Positions 5,036 to 6,975 of a stretch of 6,975 nucleotides of DNA are shown piece after piece. The notes beneath the pieces were generated by a model. It was not told where the DNA came from and ran no database searches. It worked only from the letters and a program-made list of their open reading frames with translations. A program made the translations under genes and the position numbers. Source of the stretch: Cyanobium sp. (GTDB lineage: Bacteria; Cyanobacteriota; Cyanobacteriia; PCC-6307; Cyanobiaceae); NCBI GenBank assembly GCA_014191535.1, contig BJHC01000071.1, positions 1 to 6,975 on the forward strand, given 5' to 3'. Within the stretch, counting starts at the first letter, position 1; each line of letters opens with the position of its first letter.

Positions 5036-6639
5036 ACCGGCTGCAGTTCGCGGTTGGCGGTGGCGGGCGCCGGGGGCGGCTCGGGGGGCAGCGCCTGCAG
5101 TTGCTCCTGGATTTCGCGGGTCACCACGGAGCGGTATTCCAGGAAGTGCTCGTTGTGGGCCAGCACCACCAGGAACTGCTCCAGCACCGCCGGGTTCTTG
5201 CGGGCCACCTCCAGCAGGGAACGCCAGAAACGCCAGCGGGTGTCGCGCTTGAGCCCCTGGCGCCAGATCACGATCAGCAGGGCGCGCACGTCGTTCCAGG
5301 CGGGCAGCGTGGCCTTGCCGAAGGCCGCCGGCACGTACTGCTGCCAGAGGGGTTTGCCCATCTTCAGGTAGTAGTGCTTGACCCGATCGATGTAGGCGTT
5401 GGGCTCATACAGCCGGCAGAAGGCGTCGACGTACTCGTTGGCGATGTCGCGGATCGGCCGGGTGGGCACGAAGTTGAGCAGGTTGGTTTGGTTGACCCCC
5501 TTGGCATCGGCCTTCTCCTGAATCAGGCGGCCCTCCTTCTCGAGGCGATGCCAGAGGCCTGTGTTGGGCAGGGCCTGCAGCATGCCCATCATCGCGGCGG
5601 GAATGCCGGTGCGGCTCACGAACTCCACGATGCGGTCGCCGGCGCCGGTCTTCTCGCCGTCGAAACCGATGATGAAACCCGCCATCACCCGGATGCCGTA
5701 GGAGGTGATGCGGTCCACCGACTCCTCCAGGGAGCTGCGGGTGTTCTGGTGTTTGCCGGCCACCGAGAGGCTCGCCTCATCCGGGGTTTCGATGCCCAGG
5801 AAGACGGAGTCGAACCGGGACTCGGCCATCATCTGCATCAACTCGTCGTCGGAGGCCAGATCCACCGACGCTTCGGTGGCGAAGCTGAAGGGATAGCCGC
5901 GCTCGATCTGCCACTGCTTGATGGCGGGCAGCAGCAACTTGGCGTTGCGTTTGTTGCCGATGAAGTTGTCGTCCACCAGGAAGATGGAGCGGCGCCAGCC
6001 CAGGTCGTAGAGGTACTGCAGTTCGGCGACCAGCTGCTCCGGCGTTTTGGTGCGCGGCCTGCGGCCGTAGAGCACGATGATGTCGCAGAACTCGCACTGG
6101 AACGGGCAGCCCCGGGAGAACTGCACGCTCATCGAGTCGTAAGCCTCGAGTTGCAGCAGATCGAAGCGCGGCACGGGGGTGCCGGTGACGTCGGGCTTCT
6201 CGCCATTGGCGGAGAAGCGCCCTTGCTGTTCACCCCGCTCGATCGCCTCGATGAACAGGGGCAGGGTGATCTCCCCCTCGTCGAGCACCTTGAAATCCGC
6301 CAGGTTGAGCTCCGGTGCATCCGGCGTGGAGCTGGCGAAGGGGCCGCCAACGGCCACCGGTAACCCCCGTTGCTTGGCCCGGGCGATCTGCTCGGCCATG
6401 TCGGCCTTCTGCACGATCATTCCCGAAATCACCACCAACTGGGCCCAGTCCCACTCGGCTTCGGTGACCTCCCGCACGTTGCGGTCCACCAGCTTCATCT
6501 CCCAGTGCTGGGGCAGCAGGGCGGCCACGGTGACCATCCCCAGCGGCGGCAGCAACACCTTGCGGTTCACCAGCTCGAGGATCTTCTCGTAGCTCCAGAA
6601 GGTCTTGGGGAACTCCGGGTAGATCAGCAGGGTGCGCAT
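5032..6639 (-). CDS. B12-binding domain radical SAM protein with DUF4070 C-terminus
   Basis: 535 residues. Residues 1-140 look like a cobalamin-binding Rossmann domain (LLIYPEFP at 4-11, PPLGMVTVAALLP at 31-43, AVGGPFASS at 96-104, VLDEGE at 118-123). The radical SAM core follows, with FSRGCPFQCEFCD at 174-186 giving the CxxxCxxC cluster ligands Cys178, Cys182 and Cys185, then FLVDDNFIGNKRN (220-232) and LGIETPDE (281-288). A DUF4070-type region occupies roughly 370-515, and the tail is Pro/Ala-rich. The family uses a 4Fe-4S cluster and S-adenosylmethionine for radical methylation or rearrangement. DUF4070 members include the hopanoid C-2 methylase HpnP, but I cannot assign that substrate here. 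ATG 6639 is chosen because MRTLLIYPEFPKTFW is, as I recall, the usual cyanobacterial N-terminus; GTG 6675 would add 12 residues. Only a weak GAG lies upstream as a ribosome site. Confidence 0.9.
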   Translation of the reverse strand: MRTLLIYPEFPKTFWSYEKILELVNRKVLLPPLGMVTVAALLPQHWEMKLVDRNVREVTEAEWDWAQLVVISGMIVQKADMAEQIARAKQRGLPVAVGGPFASSTPDAPELNLADFKVLDEGEITLPLFIEAIERGEQQGRFSANGEKPDVTGTPVPRFDLLQLEAYDSMSVQFSRGCPFQCEFCDIIVLYGRRPRTKTPEQLVAELQYLYDLGWRRSIFLVDDNFIGNKRNAKLLLPAIKQWQIERGYPFSFATEASVDLASDDELMQMMAESRFDSVFLGIETPDEASLSVAGKHQNTRSSLEESVDRITSYGIRVMAGFIIGFDGEKTGAGDRIVEFVSRTGIPAAMMGMLQALPNTGLWHRLEKEGRLIQEKADAKGVNQTNLLNFVPTRPIRDIANEYVDAFCRLYEPNAYIDRVKHYYLKMGKPLWQQYVPAAFGKATLPAWNDVRALLIVIWRQGLKRDTRWRFWRSLLEVARKNPAVLEQFLVVLAHNEHFLEYRSVVTREIQEQLQALPPEPPPAPATANRELQPV

Positions 6640-6706
6640 GCCGTGCTCGTGGGGATCCCTAGGAATCGGAGACACCGCTTGCCCGACGGGGTAACCGGTT
6701 GTGATG

Positions 6707-6725
6707 GGAGCACCCTAGGAGCACC
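6707..6725. repeat. Direct repeat GGAGCACC with an 11-bp period upstream of petL
   Basis: GGAGCACC occurs at 6707-6714 and again at 6718-6725, one helical turn apart. It lies just upstream of the -35 position expected for the candidate promoter at 6744-6752. This spacing and placement are typical of a two-site activator or repressor operator. The regulator is unknown and chance cannot be excluded. Confidence 0.3.
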
Positions 6726-6743
6726 GCTGGGCTGTGGTGGCTC

Positions 6744-6752
6744 TGCTGTAAT
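6744..6752 (+). promoter_or_regulatory. Candidate extended -10 promoter for petL
   Basis: TGCTGTAAT gives an extended -10 TG motif followed by TGTAAT, which matches TATAAT at five of six positions. It lies 31 bp upstream of the petL ATG and would give a leader of about 25 nt. The -35 position (about 6724-6729, CCGCTG) does not match consensus, which extended -10 promoters can tolerate. Confidence 0.38.
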
Positions 6753-6783
6753 GGCACGGACATCTGAGCAACGCAGCGCCGCC

Positions 6784-6876
6784 ATGGCTCCCGTGATCTA
6801 TCTCGCTTTTGTGGGTGGCGGCCTGGTGGCTGCAGCGGCCATCTCCTTCGTGCTGCGCGGCATCAAGCTGATCTGA
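6784..6876 (+). CDS. petL: Cytochrome b6-f complex subunit VI (PetL)-like small membrane protein
   Basis: A 30-residue protein that is almost entirely one transmembrane helix (residues 4-23) followed by the short basic tail LRGIKLI. PetL proteins are about 31-residue single-helix subunits at the edge of the thylakoid cytochrome b6f complex. The C-terminal pattern of a basic residue, then IKLI or a similar end, is characteristic; I recall the Mastigocladus protein ending in IKSIKLI. The complex carries electrons from plastoquinol to plastocyanin or cytochrome c6. ATG 6784 is chosen because it fits this length; an in-frame ATG at 6751 would add 11 polar residues and overlaps the candidate -10. 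There is no strong Shine-Dalgarno sequence. The 3' end overlaps the incoming minus-strand gene by 14 bp. Another single-helix photosynthetic peptide is possible but less likely. Confidence 0.65.
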   Translation: MAPVIYLAFVGGGLVAAAAISFVLRGIKLI

Positions 6877-6975
6877 TCGGCCCCAGCCGCAGCTGCCGGT
6901 GCACCAGCAGCTCCCGGCAGCCCAGCAGGGCCCCCAGACCGCCCAGCAACGCCAGGGTGCTCCACCGGCCACCGG
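6863..6975 (-). CDS. C-terminus of a probable membrane protein (5' end beyond the window)
   Basis: The last 36 or so residues of a minus-strand gene entering from the right edge, ending at TGA (complement of 6863-6865). The visible part has a hydrophobic segment (STLALLGGLGALLG) that looks like a final transmembrane helix, followed by a short basic tail (CRELLVHRQLRLGPIRSA). This frame is preferred over the other open minus-strand frames here because only it has membrane-protein composition and a basic end. It overlaps petL by 14 bp tail to tail. The fragment is too short to assign a family. Confidence 0.42.
   Translation of the reverse strand, partial: GGRWSTLALLGGLGALLGCRELLVHRQLRLGPIRSA

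Larger units (their letters stand above)
6640..6783. other. Divergent intergenic region between the radical SAM gene and petL
   Basis: This 144-bp gap holds the 5' signals of both genes. It contains the 11-bp-period direct repeat at 6707-6725, a candidate extended -10 at 6744-6752 and the octamer CCCTAGGA twice (6657-6664 and 6713-6720). CTAG-containing words tend to be uncommon in bacterial DNA, so the pair stands out. No clear promoter for the radical SAM gene was recognised. Confidence 0.45.

Noticed and set aside
5101..6363. Open plus-strand frame of 420 codons opposite the radical SAM gene
   Set aside because: His/Gly/Val/Gln-rich composition with no motif; it is the antisense of a gene with intact cluster-binding motifs.
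1..6975. Mobile element, CRISPR array, tRNA or a novel defence cassette
   Set aside because: No transposase, integrase, terminal repeats, regularly spaced repeats or tRNA-like cloverleaf were seen; the genes look like cyanobacterial core genes with uniform composition.

Overview
The window is a compact, very GC-rich stretch (about two thirds G+C by eye) from a unicellular cyanobacterium, most likely a marine or freshwater Synechococcus/Cyanobium-type picocyanobacterium. The evidence is a set of small proteins restricted to oxygenic phototrophs or cyanobacteria: a CRR7 (NDH-1 assembly factor) homologue, a PetL-like cytochrome b6f subunit, a DUF4346 protein, a DUF6816-like exported protein and a cyanobacterial-type B12-binding radical SAM protein. 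Only one HIP1 octamer (GCGATCGC, 4387-4394) was seen, which fits picocyanobacteria better than HIP1-rich freshwater lineages. I saw no mobile element, CRISPR array, tRNA or rRNA. Family names come from recall of protein motifs, not from a search.

Layout, left to right. (1) The N-terminal part of a secreted DUF6816-like protein runs off the left edge on the minus strand. It is divergent from the CRR7 homologue (+, 426-689). (2) CRR7 converges on shikimate kinase aroK (-, 715-1338). (3) A 61-bp divergent gap with two small inverted repeats separates aroK from an apparent two-gene operon (+): a tandem-domain 6-pyruvoyl-tetrahydropterin synthase-like protein (1400-2368), then a stand-alone RibD C-terminal/DHFR-fold reductase (2355-3032) that overlaps it by 14 bp. 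(4) A minus-strand gene for an unrecognised exported, cysteine-containing protein (2995-3468) overlaps the reductase tail to tail and the next gene head to head. (5) A second plus-strand pair follows: a DUF482-type GNAT-fold protein (3442-4638) and DUF4346 (4649-5035). (6) The large radical SAM gene (-, 5032-6639) shares its stop region with DUF4346. (7) A 144-bp divergent gap with an extended -10-like promoter and an 11-bp-period direct repeat precedes petL (+, 6784-6876). petL overlaps the 3' end of a membrane-protein gene (-) that enters from the right edge.

Functional themes are photosynthetic electron transport (CRR7, PetL), aromatic biosynthesis (AroK), pterin or flavin-like chemistry (tandem PTPS plus reductase) and several uncharacterised cyanobacterial core proteins. 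The strand changes often, and neighbours overlap or nearly touch, as in streamlined picocyanobacterial genomes. I did not find a new defence or mobile system. The best leads are the PTPS tandem whose N-terminal domain has lost the catalytic His, its overlapping DHFR-fold reductase, and the uncharacterised radical SAM enzyme.
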